From Neocallimastix lanati (nom. inval.) (taxonomy: Eukaryota; Neocallimastigomycota; Neocallimastigomycetes; Neocallimastigales; Neocallimastigaceae), in the NCBI GenBank assembly GCA_016946835.1, contig JACVTC010000075.1, positions 468,501 through 532,500 on the forward strand: a stretch of 64,000 nt of DNA. Direction: 5' to 3'. Under the pieces are notes generated by a model. It was not told where the DNA came from, made no database searches, and worked only from the letters and a program-made list of their open reading frames with translations. Position 1 is the first letter of the stretch. Each line of letters begins with the position of its first letter. A program made the translations under genes and the position numbers. Of this stretch, positions 12,660 to 24,093 are shown piece after piece.

Positions 12660-12795
12660 TTTACATATTTTTGGACATTCGTCTTGAATCCTATTGCCAG
12701 TTTTGGCAACATGATCATCAAATTTTTATATAATAATTAATATTTGAATTTAAATTTATACTCTATTCTCTTTGGAACAAATGAAATTTTATGAT
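12660..12795 (-). mobile_element. LINE C-terminal remnant at the left edge of hydrolase unit A
   Basis: Matches the remnants at about 20885-21005, 30605-30735 and 35635-35770. The shared words are GTCTTGAATCCTATTGCCAG (with variants), TTTGGCAACATGA, and CTCTTTGGAACAAATGAAAT. The reverse complement of the better copies encodes a degraded peptide like Y-K-L-D-A-R-V-A-K-A-A-N-R-x-E-D-x-C. That resembles the approach to the zinc region of the LINE at 21006-22963 (GYRLDARIAKAEKI). Confidence 0.65.
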
Positions 12796-12801
12796 GATCT
12801 T

Positions 12802-12842
<41 letters not shown>

Positions 12843-13077
12843 AATAAATAGTGAAAAGACTCTGAAGATTTTCAATATAATAAAATATAAAGTAAAATTT
12901 TAATTGTTGATTATTATAATTTCAATAATCATATTTAATAATTTAATTTATTGAATTTATTTTTTTTTTGTTAAACCTTTTTTACTTTTAACATTTTTAT
13001 TTATTTCATTTTATTTACTTTACAATTTATTATCTTTTTTCACTTTAATTAATTAATAATATTTTTCAATATTTTTT

Positions 13078-13104
<27 letters not shown>

Positions 13105-13112
<8 letters not shown>

Positions 13113-14100
13113 CATCTCGTAATTAATTATTTTTTTTTGATTAATAATTGATTAAAGAGATATTTTTACTAAAAAAAATATAAATTATAATAGTAATCAT
13201 ATTTTTAATTTATAAAAAGATGTCATTATTAATCTTTTCATAATAATTGATTAGATAAGTTATTACTATAAGAACAATCTAAATATATCTCTTTAGAAAA
13301 AATATATTACAATAATAATACTCTTTTTTCCAAAAATTTATAAAAATTGTTTTTAATTACTTTTTTTTTTTTTTAAAAAAAAATTTAGGTTTAATTTTTT
13401 AATTGCTTTAAAATTTTTTAAATTAAATATTCAAATTATTCAAAACATAATTGAATATTTCAATTATTAATTAACAAAATATTATATAAATATTTTACAA
13501 TTTGAGATATATATATAATAAAATTGATATATATCTTAATATTAAATATTATAATTAATTTTATATTTTTAATTTCTTAAAAATAATATTAAATTAATTT
13601 TTTTATCGATGATAATCGTTATTACTTTTTTGATTAATAATTGATAAAAGAGATATTTTTATTGAAAAAAATAAATTAAAAATTATAATAATAATCATAT
13701 TTTTAATTAATAAAAAGTTATTAGAATTATTTTTCATAATAATTGATTAGAAAGACTACTTACTTGAAGAACAATTTAAATATAATTCTTTTGAAAAAAT
13801 ATATTATAATAATAATATTTTTTTTTTCAAAAATATATAAAAATTGTTAATTACTTCTTTTTTTTTTTTTTTTTTTTAAAAAAAAAGAAAAACTTTGGTT
13901 TAATTTTTTATATATTTTAAAACTTTTTTAAATAAAATATTCAAAATATTCAAAACAAAATTGAATATTTCAATTATTATTAACAAAATTTTTTATAAAT
14001 ATTTTACAATTTGAGATATATATCATTAAATTAATATATATCTAAATATCAAATATTAAAATTTTTATCATTATTTTTAATTTCTTAAAAATAATAATAT
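13105..14100. repeat. Two diverged ~0.49-kb tandem repeats 3' of hydrolase A
   Basis: Both halves start near a GATAATCGT-type word (ATCGATGATAATCG at 13606). Both continue with TTGATTAATAATTGAT, AAAGAGATATTTTTA, TCATATTTTTAATT, AAGAACAAT, AATATATTA, a T run, ATTTTACAATTTGAGATATA and AAATATTA in the same order. The same pair is found at 23310-24300, 31045-32160 and 36040-36860. The repeat is therefore part of the ancestral unit. No coding potential. Confidence 0.8.
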
Positions 14101-14125
14101 TTTTTTTTGTTTTGTATTGTTTTAA

Positions 14126-14158
<33 letters not shown>

Positions 14159-14365
14159 GTTTAAAAATATTTTTTTTTAAAAAAAAATTAAAATAAAAAG
14201 TTTTTTTTTCTTTCCTTTTTTTATTCCTTAATTTTTAAAATTAAATTAAAGTGGATAATTATAATAAAAAAAAAAAGCAATATAATAAATATAATAATAA
14301 TAATTAATTAATAATAAAAATCAATAAAATTGAATCAACTTATATTTAATTCATTTTTATAATTT

Positions 14366-15592
14366 TTATAATTTAACATGATATCCATGTTCATAATCTA
14401 AATAGAAATAATAATAAGCTTCTTTATTATCTTTATCATAAACAATACTCCAAGAAGTACCTTCTTGTGAAGAAGCCGAAAGAGTATCTCTTACTTGTTC
14501 TCTTGTCATTGTTGGATATTTTTCTAATCTTTCCTTAATAATGTTATACCTATCTTGAGGTAAAGGAAGAGTTTCAATATTATCTTCTGAGAAAATAAAA
14601 ACATAATTGCCATAGTAGTCACCAGGAGTTAAAAAGAAGTTTTCATTTATAGGTGAATGAACATATGTCATTTCATTATTAATATATTCAACAACAACAG
14701 CATTTCCTTCAGCATCAGTAATAGCAAAATGAATGTATAAATTAAGAGATTGATACATATCATATTCTTTAAGAATATTAATGGCTTCTTCAACAGTAGC
14801 TGCTTTATCTAATAATAAACGAATTGCAACACTCGCTGTTATATCAGGTTTTGGAGTATCATTATCAACATATATATAGCCAACCATATTAGCTGAAACA
14901 GTGAGTCCTTTTTCATTCACACCATCAACAGGAACATAGACACTAAGATTTTTGAGTTCCTCTTCAGTTAAACTATTATTATTATCTTTAATAAAAGATA
15001 AATTAACAGTAGAAATAGAAGAATAACCGTTTTCTGGATAAGTCAATAAAATCATACCTTTAGAATGAATCCAATCAAAATTTCTTCCAAAGTAAAAGCC
15101 ATCTTCATCCCTTTTATGAACTAAAAAGGAACTACAAGCAAAACCAGGATCTTCTAGGGTAATATTAGCACTTTCAGATATTAATTGATTTTCTTTTAAA
15201 AATTCAATTAAATCCGCATCAGAAGTAATACCATTACTTTTAATAAATTCATCAAGACCATAATTTCCTTCAATTTTACTAAAACGAAATCCATTATCTA
15301 TTTCTTGAATTTTATTGGTAACTTCAATTTCTTTTATTATTTCACTTTTGATTAAATCATCATTACTGATTGCGGCTTGACTTTCTTCTTCAATATCACT
15401 TAATATTTCTACACCACTATCTTCGATTATTTCTTCATTATCAGAAATTTCAATAGCAGAAAGAGTTACTTCTTCTTCTTCCGCCTGAGAAGACTTTAAA
15501 GCTTTATTAGAATTATCTTTTATAGGAGAAGATAAAACCAATAAAGCAAAGTAGATAAAAGCCAATATAATATGAGAATTTTTAACAAACAT
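14366..15592 (-). CDS. Secreted linear-amide C-N hydrolase (choloylglycine hydrolase / penicillin V acylase-like Ntn hydrolase), copy A
   Basis: Intact 408 codons, ATG at 15592. Residues 1-21 are a signal peptide. Residues 22-100 are an acidic, low-complexity pro-region; 101-150 contain NYGLDEFI and SDADLIEFLKEN. The catalytic cysteine is probably C153 in GFACSSFLV. R170 and D173 in YFGRNFDW have nearly the spacing of the Arg and Asp that follow Cys in choloylglycine hydrolases. NEKGLTVSANM (226-236), FLTPGDYYGN (320-329) and TSWSIVYD (379-386) fit further active-site segments. In this family Cys must be N-terminal to act, so about 152 residues would have to be removed by processing. Substrate is unknown: bile-salt amides, N-acyl amides or beta-lactams are family possibilities. 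First of four tandem paralogs. Bacterial origin is suspected from the gut niche but not tested. Confidence 0.85.
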   Translation of the reverse strand: MFVKNSHIILAFIYFALLVLSSPIKDNSNKALKSSQAEEEEVTLSAIEISDNEEIIEDSGVEILSDIEEESQAAISNDDLIKSEIIKEIEVTNKIQEIDNGFRFSKIEGNYGLDEFIKSNGITSDADLIEFLKENQLISESANITLEDPGFACSSFLVHKRDEDGFYFGRNFDWIHSKGMILLTYPENGYSSISTVNLSFIKDNNNSLTEEELKNLSVYVPVDGVNEKGLTVSANMVGYIYVDNDTPKPDITASVAIRLLLDKAATVEEAINILKEYDMYQSLNLYIHFAITDAEGNAVVVEYINNEMTYVHSPINENFFLTPGDYYGNYVFIFSEDNIETLPLPQDRYNIIKERLEKYPTMTREQVRDTLSASSQEGTSWSIVYDKDNKEAYYYFYLDYEHGYHVKL

Positions 15593-15830
15593 TTTAATAT
15601 ACCTTTTTATTTATTTATTATTATTATACTATTACTATAATATTTTTTCTTTTTATTATTATTATTTATAATAACTTTTTTTTTTTATTTAATTACTTTT
15701 TTTTTATTATTAAAATTTTAAATTTTATTTTTTCAAGGAAAAAAAAAGAAATTTCAAGAAATATTATCTTTTATATACTTTTTTTTTTCTTTTTGTTCAT
15801 CATATAATACGATGCATGATGTAAATTTTA

Positions 15831-15861
<31 letters not shown>

Positions 15862-17244
15862 TAACAAATAAATAAATATTTAAATTATGAATAATTATTA
15901 TAATAATTATAATTTAATACAATATATAATTTATATTTAGTATTTTTTTTCTTGGATAGAATATTTAGTCATTAAATTAATTAAATTATTTTAAAAAATA
16001 AAAAAATAAAAAAAAAAGATAAAAGAAAAAATTAAAACAACATTTAATTAATTAAAAATATTATTATTATTATTATTATTATTATCATTATTATTAAATT
16101 ATGCATAAATATGTATAAAGTTTAAAACGAAAAAAGTAAAAAAAAAAAAATTAAAAATTAAAATACAAAATTTTTTATAAAATGATTAAAATTTAAAATT
16201 TATAGAGGTTAGAATATTCTTTTTTTTTAAAACATTTTCGAAAAAAAGAATGGTTCAATAACAAAATAATATCAAAAATAAGTAAATTAAATTTTGATTA
16301 AAATAAAAAATAAATAATGAATAATTAAATTATAAATAATTGTAAATAATAATATAGATAATGAATAATAAATAATAAAAAGTATATTTATTAATAAATA
16401 ATAAATAATAAATAATAAATAATAAACAATAAATAATAAAAAGAGTATTTATTAATAAATAATAAATAATAAATAATAAATAATAAATAATAAATAATAA
16501 ATAATAAATAATAAATAATAAATAATAAATAATAAATAATAAATAATAAATAATAAATAATAAATAATAAATAATAAATAATAAATAATAAATAATAAAT
16601 AATTAATAATAAAAATAATATATAAAAAAAATAATACTAAATAATAAATAAAAAATAAAAAAAATAATAATAAATAATAAATAATTAAATAATAAATAAT
16701 AAATAATAAATAATAAATAATAAATAATAAATAATAAATAATAAATAATAAATAATAAATAATAAATAATTGAATAATAAATAATAAATAATAAATAATA
16801 AATAATAAATAATAAATAATAAATAATAAATAATAAATAATAAATAATAAATAATAAATAATAAATAATAAATAATAAATAATAAATAATAAATAATAAA
16901 TAATAAATAATAAATAATAAATAATAAATAATAAAATATATTTAAATTTTTATCTTGACGATAATTAATTTGTAAATCAAGAATTAAAAAAGTTTTAATT
17001 TTATATTTTATTTTATTTTGTATAATTATTATGTGCTTGTATTTTAGTTAAAAAAAAAGTCCTAAAATTTAAATAGTAATAGTAATATTTAATTTCTTTA
17101 AATGAATCATGAAAATAAATAAATAGATTAATAAATAAATAATAAATAATAAATAATAAATATTTAAATTAATATATTATTTAAAAATAATATATATACC
17201 TTGTACAGTATTTTAATTATAAATTTTTAATATATATCTTAAAA
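15593..17244. other. AT-rich 5' flank of hydrolase A
   Basis: Promoter-side region, closely matched by 25720-26832 in unit B (for example GATGCATGATGTAAATTTT and TTCTTGGATAGAATATTTAG). No gene. The heptanucleotide satellite inside is listed separately. Confidence 0.75.
16310..16935. repeat. (AATAATA)n heptanucleotide satellite, about 0.6 kb
   Basis: Period-7 array of AATAAATAATAAATAATAAA type with a few interruptions (near 16600-16690 and 16770). Unit B has a shorter version at 26437-26750, so the array has changed length since the unit duplication. The same heptamer appears at 42140-42310, 46250-46500 and 58320-58470. Confidence 0.9.
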
Positions 17245-17255
17245 ATTTATAATTA

Positions 17256-19012
17256 ATTTTTTTTTTTTTTTGTAGCCACAATTATTGCGAACTTTAATCT
17301 TTATTTATTTATTCTTTAATAAAATACATGAATACTTTTAATTTTAATAAAAAATAAAAAAACACAGAATTAATAAAATAAATAAATATTATTTTTTCAA
17401 ATTTGAACATAGTAATAATTGAAATAGTAACCTGAAATAAAAAGTAAAAATCAAAAATAAGAGTATAAATAAATTCAGAAAAAAGTTCATATGCAATGAA
17501 CCTTACCTCCTAATGGATTAGGGTTTGAATTAACTATCTGAAAGAAATTATGGTCTTCTCCTTCAGAGGCATTGGTCATGCTAGCCTGTCTTACTTCATT
17601 TTCAGTGTTGACGCACCTTGGTTAGTTTGCGCTTATACTTTCGGAATAGTAACACTTGCCGAGTACTAGCCCGAGGCATAATTTCTGTAAAGAGAGCCGC
17701 AGATCGCACCAAGAATGGTATTTTTGAATAATCACCAGAAATGATTTGGTTCTTAAATAAAATATTCCATTCCTTTTTGTAATTAAAATCAATAATGTCT
17801 GCATCTCTTCCACTAAGAAGGAAGTTATATAATCGGTACCACGCCACATATATATTTACATATAATAATAATTTTTCAAGGTTCAAAAAAGCAAGGTAAG
17901 TATCCTTATTTTCAAATTTCTGTCTCTTACATATAATTCTTAATGTAGTGTAAAGACTTATACATTCTTCTCGATTACGAAATCTATATTGTTCAGGTCT
18001 TATAAAACCTTCATCAATTCCATATTTAGAGATTCTATTAGCTATGATTTTTGTTATAATTTTTAATCTATTATTGATAAGAGAGATGTCACGATAGTTA
18101 TTACAATCTGATGGATCTCCCTTTTTATGAATAGAAACTATTGATTCGTTATTTCATGATTTTGGGAAATCACCATTCCAAATACGATTGATTAATGCTT
18201 TGAGACATTTAAAGCCAGATGAAATATTACTAATATTTTCATTTAATTCTACCGAATCATTTTTACAAGGAATCAAAGCTTTGAAGAATTCCATTGGAAT
18301 ACCATCAGGACCACAAGCTTAGGAGTAAAGGAGATTGCTTAGCTAACTTCTTCATCTCTAATACCTTGGTTAATATCCCATTCTTATTGCCTTGGTCTTC
18401 CAAAATTCCTTAGTGCATCAGAATCTTTCCAGTGATTTTTAGAAAGACTATGACCCGAAGAATCCAACCCCAAGAATTTATAATAAGAATGCCAAGCTTT
18501 TAATTTTTCATCTGTAGAAGAAACAGGTACATTATTATTGGTTTTAATAGGATGAGAGACCATGAAAGATTGATTATTTATTTTTTCATTCTTTTATCCA
18601 TTTCTATGCTTTCCTACTATCCTTTTTAAGAGCTAACGAACATCCAATTTTAATCCAATATAAATATTCTTTTTTCCTAAATTCGTTACATTTTTTTATG
18701 AAATGATTCACATAGTCTGTAATACTAGTCAACTATTTTAGTAAATTCATTGGAATCATTTTCAGAAACATAACACTTAATTTGTTTGTATTTAATATGT
18801 TTTTTCCTTTTGAAGACAATAAATTTTTCGTGACATTCTAAACATCGCTTTTCTGATTTTTGTTTAAGATGTAATCGATAAATCATTAGCAATGGAATTA
18901 GTAGTGTTAATGAACTTTTCAATTATTCAATCTATTGAAAGTTCTTCATTTCCTATTTCTTCACTAAGAATCTCAAATTTATTGTGTTTATTGTGATGAC
19001 ATCTTTCTTTCT
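17256..19012 (-). mobile_element. Internally deleted LINE (unit A copy)
   Basis: On the minus strand the order is: a degraded N-terminal segment; a segment with HWKDSDALRNFGRP and ACGPDGIPMEFFKAL (RT entry motif, about 18275-18325); HKKGDPSDCNNYRDISL; ISKYGIDEGFIRPEQYRFRN; and TYLAFLNL, where RT block A begins. It then jumps at about 17880 to a C-terminal part (VNIYVAWYRLYNFLLSGR, FLVRSAALFTEIMPRAS). The YxDD-bearing palm is deleted. A T run (17257-17271) is the poly(A) on the minus strand. ATTTATAATTA flanks both ends (17245-17255, 19013-19023) and may be an 11-bp target duplication, though AT-rich. Unit B carries the same deleted structure, so the deletion predates the unit duplication. Several stops; inactive. 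Confidence 0.8.
17602..17886 (-). pseudogene. LINE ORF C-terminal part after the internal deletion
   Basis: Open 94-codon stretch with LYNFLLSGRDADII, EWNILFKNQIISGDYSKIPF and RSAALFTEIMPRASTRQ. It is homologous to VFNFLLGGRSINNS, EWKDLFKCQMKSGAYSDTPF and TAALLQSIIPTAIGQQ in the LINE at 21006-22963. Part of the element above, not a host gene. Confidence 0.75.
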
Positions 19013-19023
19013 ATTTATAATTA

Positions 19024-19840
19024 TAATACTGTACATTATGATATTAAAATTATGATATTATGCATTAATAATGTAAATAAATTTTATATCGAATTAATGT
19101 TAAAATACATTAAAATAAATAATATAATAAAATATATTGATAAAATATGACTTAGTATTGCTCAATTGCTGTATAGTGTACTTGATCATTTAACAGATAA
19201 AGAATCTCAACATACTAAGATGTTAGAATATAAAAAAAAATTTTTTTTAATTGACATTGAATATTGAATTCCTTTATATTAAAATTTATTTTTTTATAAA
19301 ACATTAATTTTATAAACGATAAAAAAAAAACAAGAATGATAATAAATAAATTTTACTACTTTATATTATATCAACAAGTCTATCTTTGAAATTTAAATAT
19401 TTAAACTTGACAGAAAATGAAAATTTTTTATCCTGATATGAATATCTTTAAATGAGATTGTTTCTTTTTTTATTTTTTTTTAAAAAAAAAAGTAGAGAAA
19501 CTAATAAAATATATATAATCAATACATGCAAAACAAAAACAATATAAATTAAATTATTTTGATTAAAAAAAAATAAAAAAAAAATAATTAAAAAAAAAAA
19601 TAAAAAAAGAATAAATATAATATGAATAAAACTAAAGAACTGAAAAACATCATTTAAAATTAAAATTATGAAAGTTAAAAAAAAAATATTAATATTAATA
19701 TAATATACTTATATATGTAAATAATTATATATATGTTAAATATATATATATAAATAATAAAAATTAAAAGTAAATTATATCTTTTTTTTGTTTATATGTT
19801 TGTTTGTTTTGTTTTGTTTTGTTTAGATTCGAAACAAACC
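19024..19840. other. AT-rich intergenic DNA in unit A
   Basis: Matched closely by 28618-29440 in unit B. No coding signal. Confidence 0.7.
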
Positions 19841-20497
19841 TTAATTAATAATATTTATTAAAAAATATATGAAATTCCTTCTTTCCCAGAAACTTATCTT
19901 TAGTAATTGATATACTATATTTATGCCAAAAAGGAGATACAGTTTGAAAAAAAAATTAATATTATCTTTAAAATCTTTCTTTTTATCATCAGAAATGTTC
20001 AAAGATTTCTAATGAACAATCAGAGAAAAATTAATAAAAAGTTCATCAACAAATTGAATGAATGGTTTTCCTAAATTCTTCAAATTTAGAACCTAAAAAA
20101 GTATCTAATGTGTAAAACTAGGTGTGCTGTTACTTTCATCATAACATAAAGGGAAACATATTGGGAAATCTTCTGATACCAAATTTATTTTCATTTATAT
20201 TATTTTTTTTAATACCTCCTATATTTATTTTCTAATTATTTTCTATTTTAATATTCCATTTTATATGTTTAATAAAGTGGAAATAAAGTTATTCCAGTTA
20301 AAAATTGATCAAATCTATATTTACGAAGGCTTTCCATTTCCTTGATATCTTCCATCAGTGAAAAGAGATTTTCAATGTTTTCGGTCTTCATTTTAAAATT
20401 ATATTTTTGATGATTCAATAAAAATCCATAGGTGTAATCTTTATTTGCTCACAATTAAAGAAAAGATTTATTTTCTTTACAAATTCCTTCATAAAGC

Positions 20498-20558
<61 letters not shown>

Positions 20559-20708
20559 TAAAAAATCTTAAAGGAAATTCAAAGAATAATTATTATTCAT
20601 TTTTGTATTTTTAGTATCTACAAAACCAGTCCTATTATTATTATTATTATTAATATTATATACTTCGTTACTACTATCAAAATAAGTACTTGATTCTATA
20701 TTATTCAT
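19841..20708 (-). pseudogene. Degenerate hypothetical gene with poly-Asn tract (unit A copy)
   Basis: Minus-strand reading begins at ATG 20708 with MNNIESSTYFDSSNEVYN. It passes through Asn repeats interrupted by a unique segment (RTGFVDTKNTKMNNNYSLNF, about 20570-20634) and runs into stops. Further down, fragments MKTENIENLFSLMEDIKEM (about 20390) and NLGKPFIQFVDE (about 20070) can be read in other frames. The same pieces occur in unit B. It looks like one former gene broken by stops, although AT-rich introns cannot be excluded. Function unknown. Confidence 0.45.
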
Positions 20709-20884
20709 ATCTGTGACAAGAGTGCTTAAATTACTATTTGATATTGTCCAATATTAAGAAATTATAAAAAATTTTTTTAAAGAACTTCGATATTCATAAA
20801 ATTTTTTTTTTTTCGAAATTCATATAAAAGATAGCATTTAGAAAACTAATGTTCCAATCAAGGATTACTATTTTCTCTATAACA

Positions 20885-21005
20885 ACAAATACATCATTCT
20901 GGACGGCCGTCTTCAGGCCTATTGGCAGTTTTGGCATCATGAGCATCGAGTTTATATACAATAATTTATATTTAAATTTAAATTTATACTCTATGCTCTT
21001 TGGAA
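20885..21005 (-). mobile_element. LINE C-terminal remnant at the A/B unit junction
   Basis: Minus-strand peptide Y-K-L-D-A-H-D-A-K-T-A-N-R-P-E-D-G followed, after a stop, by C-I-C-C: a decayed LINE zinc-region entry. Its last bases TGCTCTTTGGAA (20994-21005) are the left target-site duplication of the younger LINE that follows. Confidence 0.7.
20994..21005. repeat. 12-bp target-site duplication, left copy
   Basis: TGCTCTTTGGAA, repeated exactly at 22964-22975 on the other side of the LINE. The uninterrupted sequence TGCTCTTTGGAA(T/C)AAATG is seen at about 30719 and 35730. Confidence 0.9.
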
Positions 21006-21254
21006 TTTTTTTTTTTTTTTTTTTTTATTTAACGGCAGCAAACTTGTTTCATCTTTATTAATTAAATATATGATAAAATACATGTAATAAAAAGAAAAAA
21101 AAAGATAAAAAATAAACAAAAAAAAAAAAAAAAACACAAAATAATGATATAATATATTCTAGTTTCATTTAATTAATATCTGTAAGACTTCACAAGGGCA
21201 TTATTATACTGTAGTATAATAATTAATTTTGACTTCGTAATGTTAATCATAATT

Positions 21255-21724
21255 TTAAGATACGAAATTATGATCTTCATTGGTTGCGCTAGCCCTGATG
21301 GCCTGTCTTACTGTTTCTTCAGCATTGACGCTCTTAGTAGTAGTAGTACGATTCGATTTGAACCTATTGAACAAAGACCATTGCTGGCCAATAGCAGTAG
21401 GTATAATCGATTGAAGAAGAGCCGCAGTAACCACCAAGAATGGAGTATCAGAATAAGCACCTGATTTCATCTGGCACTTAAATAGATCCTTCCATTCCCT
21501 TGTACTGTTATTAATACTTCGACCTCCAAGAAGGAAATTAAACACTTTTTCACATGCACTAGAATCAACATACACATTATTTTCAATACTATTACTAACA
21601 TTACTAAAAATACTATTACTAATATTACTATAACAATTATAACTATTACTATTATTACTATTACTATTATTACTATTACTATTATTACTATTGCTATTAT
21701 CATTATTACTATTAACAATATCAT
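21255..21724 (-). pseudogene. LINE ORF tail: Ser/Asn linker and conserved C-terminal domain
   Basis: Continuation of the LINE ORF after a frameshift near 21838. In the proper frame 21600-21800 encodes RHWLIDCPFF, then a Ser/Asn-rich linker, then NNVYVDSSACEKVFNFLLGG. The last part, EWKDLFKCQMKSGAYSDTPF, TAALLQSIIPTAIGQQWSLF and KSVNAEETVRQAIRAS, is shared with the LINE copies at 17256 and 26844. A shorter echo (SVNAEETVRQ) is legible near 57890. Confidence 0.75.
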
Positions 21725-21837
21725 TTGTTAGGTTGCCACGGTTAAAAGCATTATATAAAAATAAAATTTTATCATTAACTTTACTATGAATATGATTGAA
21801 AAATGGACAATCAATTAACCAATGCCTTATCCATTGT

Positions 21838-22770
21838 TTATTTTTTACAACAGGGACAAAAATTAGGACACATTTGATCTATTATTTTTTCAGCTTTAGC
21901 AATTCTAGCATCTAATCTATATCCGCTTCGTGTTCTCAATAGCCAATAGAAACCATATAAAAGATCAGGATATTCATAACAAAGTTTTATAAAATTTGAT
22001 GTTTCTTCGAATCTGCTTTTATCATAAAATTCAGCTTTAATAGAATTGATTTTCATATCTCTTTTCCAATAAAAATTCTTGATTTTATTATCGTTATTAC
22101 CTCTTATCTCTAGTTTACGTTTTAAGAGTTCTACTTTCTTTCGTCCATGTATATTTCTAGATTTTGGAATATTATTAACTAAATAGGAAATAATACAATT
22201 TGAATCTTTCCAATTATCAAAATATTTGACTTGAGACAAAGCATATTTAGCTGACAATGGAGGAATATTTAAATCTTTTGAAATAGAATATACATTAATA
22301 AAAGATTTGACTTTTTGTAAACATACAATCCATCTTTTTCCTTTATTAATTAATTTCTGAGTATTATTTGTTCTCGCTTTATTTGAACCAAGTAAAGGTG
22401 CAAAGTAAGAGACTTTACTAAGTACATAAGAGTTAATTATAATCTTCCTAAATGGAATAGGTATTTTGGAATTTGAAAGAAATTTACTAAAAGAAAAGAG
22501 AGCTTTAGTAACTTTAGAGTTAAGTAATTTAATAATAGAGTTCAACGATAAGCTTTTAACAAATGGTATACCTAAATAGGTATAACATTTAGTTATTGGG
22601 ATTGGTTGACCAGCAAGATAAAAAGTAGGATCTCTTTTATTTTGAAAAAGAGGTGTGTCTGGTCGAATCACCATCGTTGCACACTTGTTAATTCCTATTG
22701 GAACAAAATCATATGCCTTTTTTAAATCTAGAAAAGCAAGGTAAGTTTCTTTATTATTATTTTTACACAT
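21838..22770 (-). pseudogene. LINE reverse transcriptase, catalytic block deleted
   Basis: 310-codon open stretch. It starts with the RT palm block A (AFLDLKKAYDFVPIG). Within two codons it continues as INKCATMVIRPDTPLF, a segment that in related LINEs lies well after the catalytic (F/Y)ADD block. The junction is near 22690-22697 and is in frame. Later parts: TKCYTYLGIPF, YVLSKVSYFAPLLGSNKA, NWKDSNCIISYLVNNIPKSR, LLRTRSGYRLDARIAKAEKI and CPNFCPCCK, the start of the zinc region. A frameshift in an A run at 21838-21845 separates it from HWLIDC. Without the ADD block it cannot be an active polymerase. Confidence 0.85.
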
Positions 22771-22963
22771 TTGACAAATTTCTCAAATTGAAATAAATTA
22801 AATTACACATTCTTCTTTATTACGAAATCCAAATTGCTCTGGCCTAATAAAATTATTTTTAAGTCCATATTCCGAAATTCTTTTGGAGACTATTTTCGAA
22901 ATGAGTTTTATACAATTGTTAATCAAATAGATTATCTTCTTTTTTAGGAATAGATTTAATACT

Positions 22964-22975
22964 TGCTCTTTGGAA
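22964..22975. repeat. 12-bp target-site duplication, right copy
   Basis: TGCTCTTTGGAA, identical to 20994-21005. It runs straight on into AATAAATGAAATTTTATG, as in the empty-site paralogs. Confidence 0.9.
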
Positions 22976-23002
22976 TAAATGAAATTTTATGATGATCTTC
23001 CT

Positions 23003-23049
<47 letters not shown>

Positions 23050-23276
23050 AATCAATAAATAGTGGAAAGACTCTGAAGGTTTACAATATAATAATTATTA
23101 TAATTTCAATATTCATATTTAATAATTTAATTTATTGAATTTATTTTTTTTGTTAAACGTTTTTTATTTTTAACATTTTTATTTATTTCATTTTATTTAA
23201 TTTACATTTTATTTACTTTACAATTTATTATCTTATTTCACTTTAATTCATTAATAATATTTTTCAATATTTTTTA

Positions 23277-23310
<34 letters not shown>

Positions 23311-24053
23311 CATCGATGATAATCGTAATTAATTATTATTATTTTTTTTTTGATTAATAATTGATTAAAGAGATATTTTTACTAAAAAAAATATAAATTA
23401 TAATAACAATCATAATCATATATTTAATTTATAAAAAGATAAGATAAGAGAGGTCATTACTAAAAGAACAATTTAAATATATCTCTTTAGAAAAAATATA
23501 TTATAATAATAATACTCTTTTTTCCAAAATATATAAAAATTGTTTTTAATTACTTTTTTTTTATTTTTTTTTTTTAAAAAAAAAAAATTAGGTTTAATTT
23601 TTAAATGTTTTAAAATCTTTTTAAATAAAATATTCAAAATATTCAAAACATAATTGAATATTTCAATTATTATTAACAAAATATTTTATAAATATTTTAC
23701 AATTTGAGATATATATCATAAAATTAATACATATCTTAATATTAAATATTATAATTAATTTTATATTTTTGATTTCTTAAAAATAGTATTAAATTAATTT
23801 TTTTATTGATGATATTCGTGATTACTTTTTTGATTAATAATTGATAAAAGAGATATTTTTATTGAAAAAAATAAATTAAAAATTATAATAATCATAATCA
23901 TATTTTTAATTAATAAAAAGTTATTAGAATTATTTTTCATAATAATTGATTAGAAAGGCTATTTACTTGAAGAACAATTTAAATATAATTCTTTTGAAAA
24001 AATATATTATAATAATAATATTTTTTTTTTCAAAAATATATAAAAATTGTTAA

Positions 24054-24093
<40 letters not shown>

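Larger units (their letters stand above)
21006..22963 (-). mobile_element. 5'-truncated LINE insertion, 1958 bp, with poly(A) and 12-bp target duplication
   Basis: The minus-strand 3' end is a poly(A), seen as a T run at 21006-21026. The 5' end stops inside the RT domain at 22963. Flanking TGCTCTTTGGAA copies are exact. Content in minus order: RT region with ISEYGLKNNFIRPEQFGFRN (about 22840-22890), block A TYLAFLDLKKAYDFVPIG, RT thumb/connection, zinc region, Ser/Asn-rich linker and a conserved tail. A two-step history is clear: an old LINE remnant was hit by this younger one. Confidence 0.92.

Noticed and set aside
17880-17905. Perfect-looking splice donor AAGGTAAGT on the plus strand
   Set aside because: It is the complement of the LINE codons for T-Y-L-A on the minus strand, conserved for protein reasons. 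No plus-strand exon exists.
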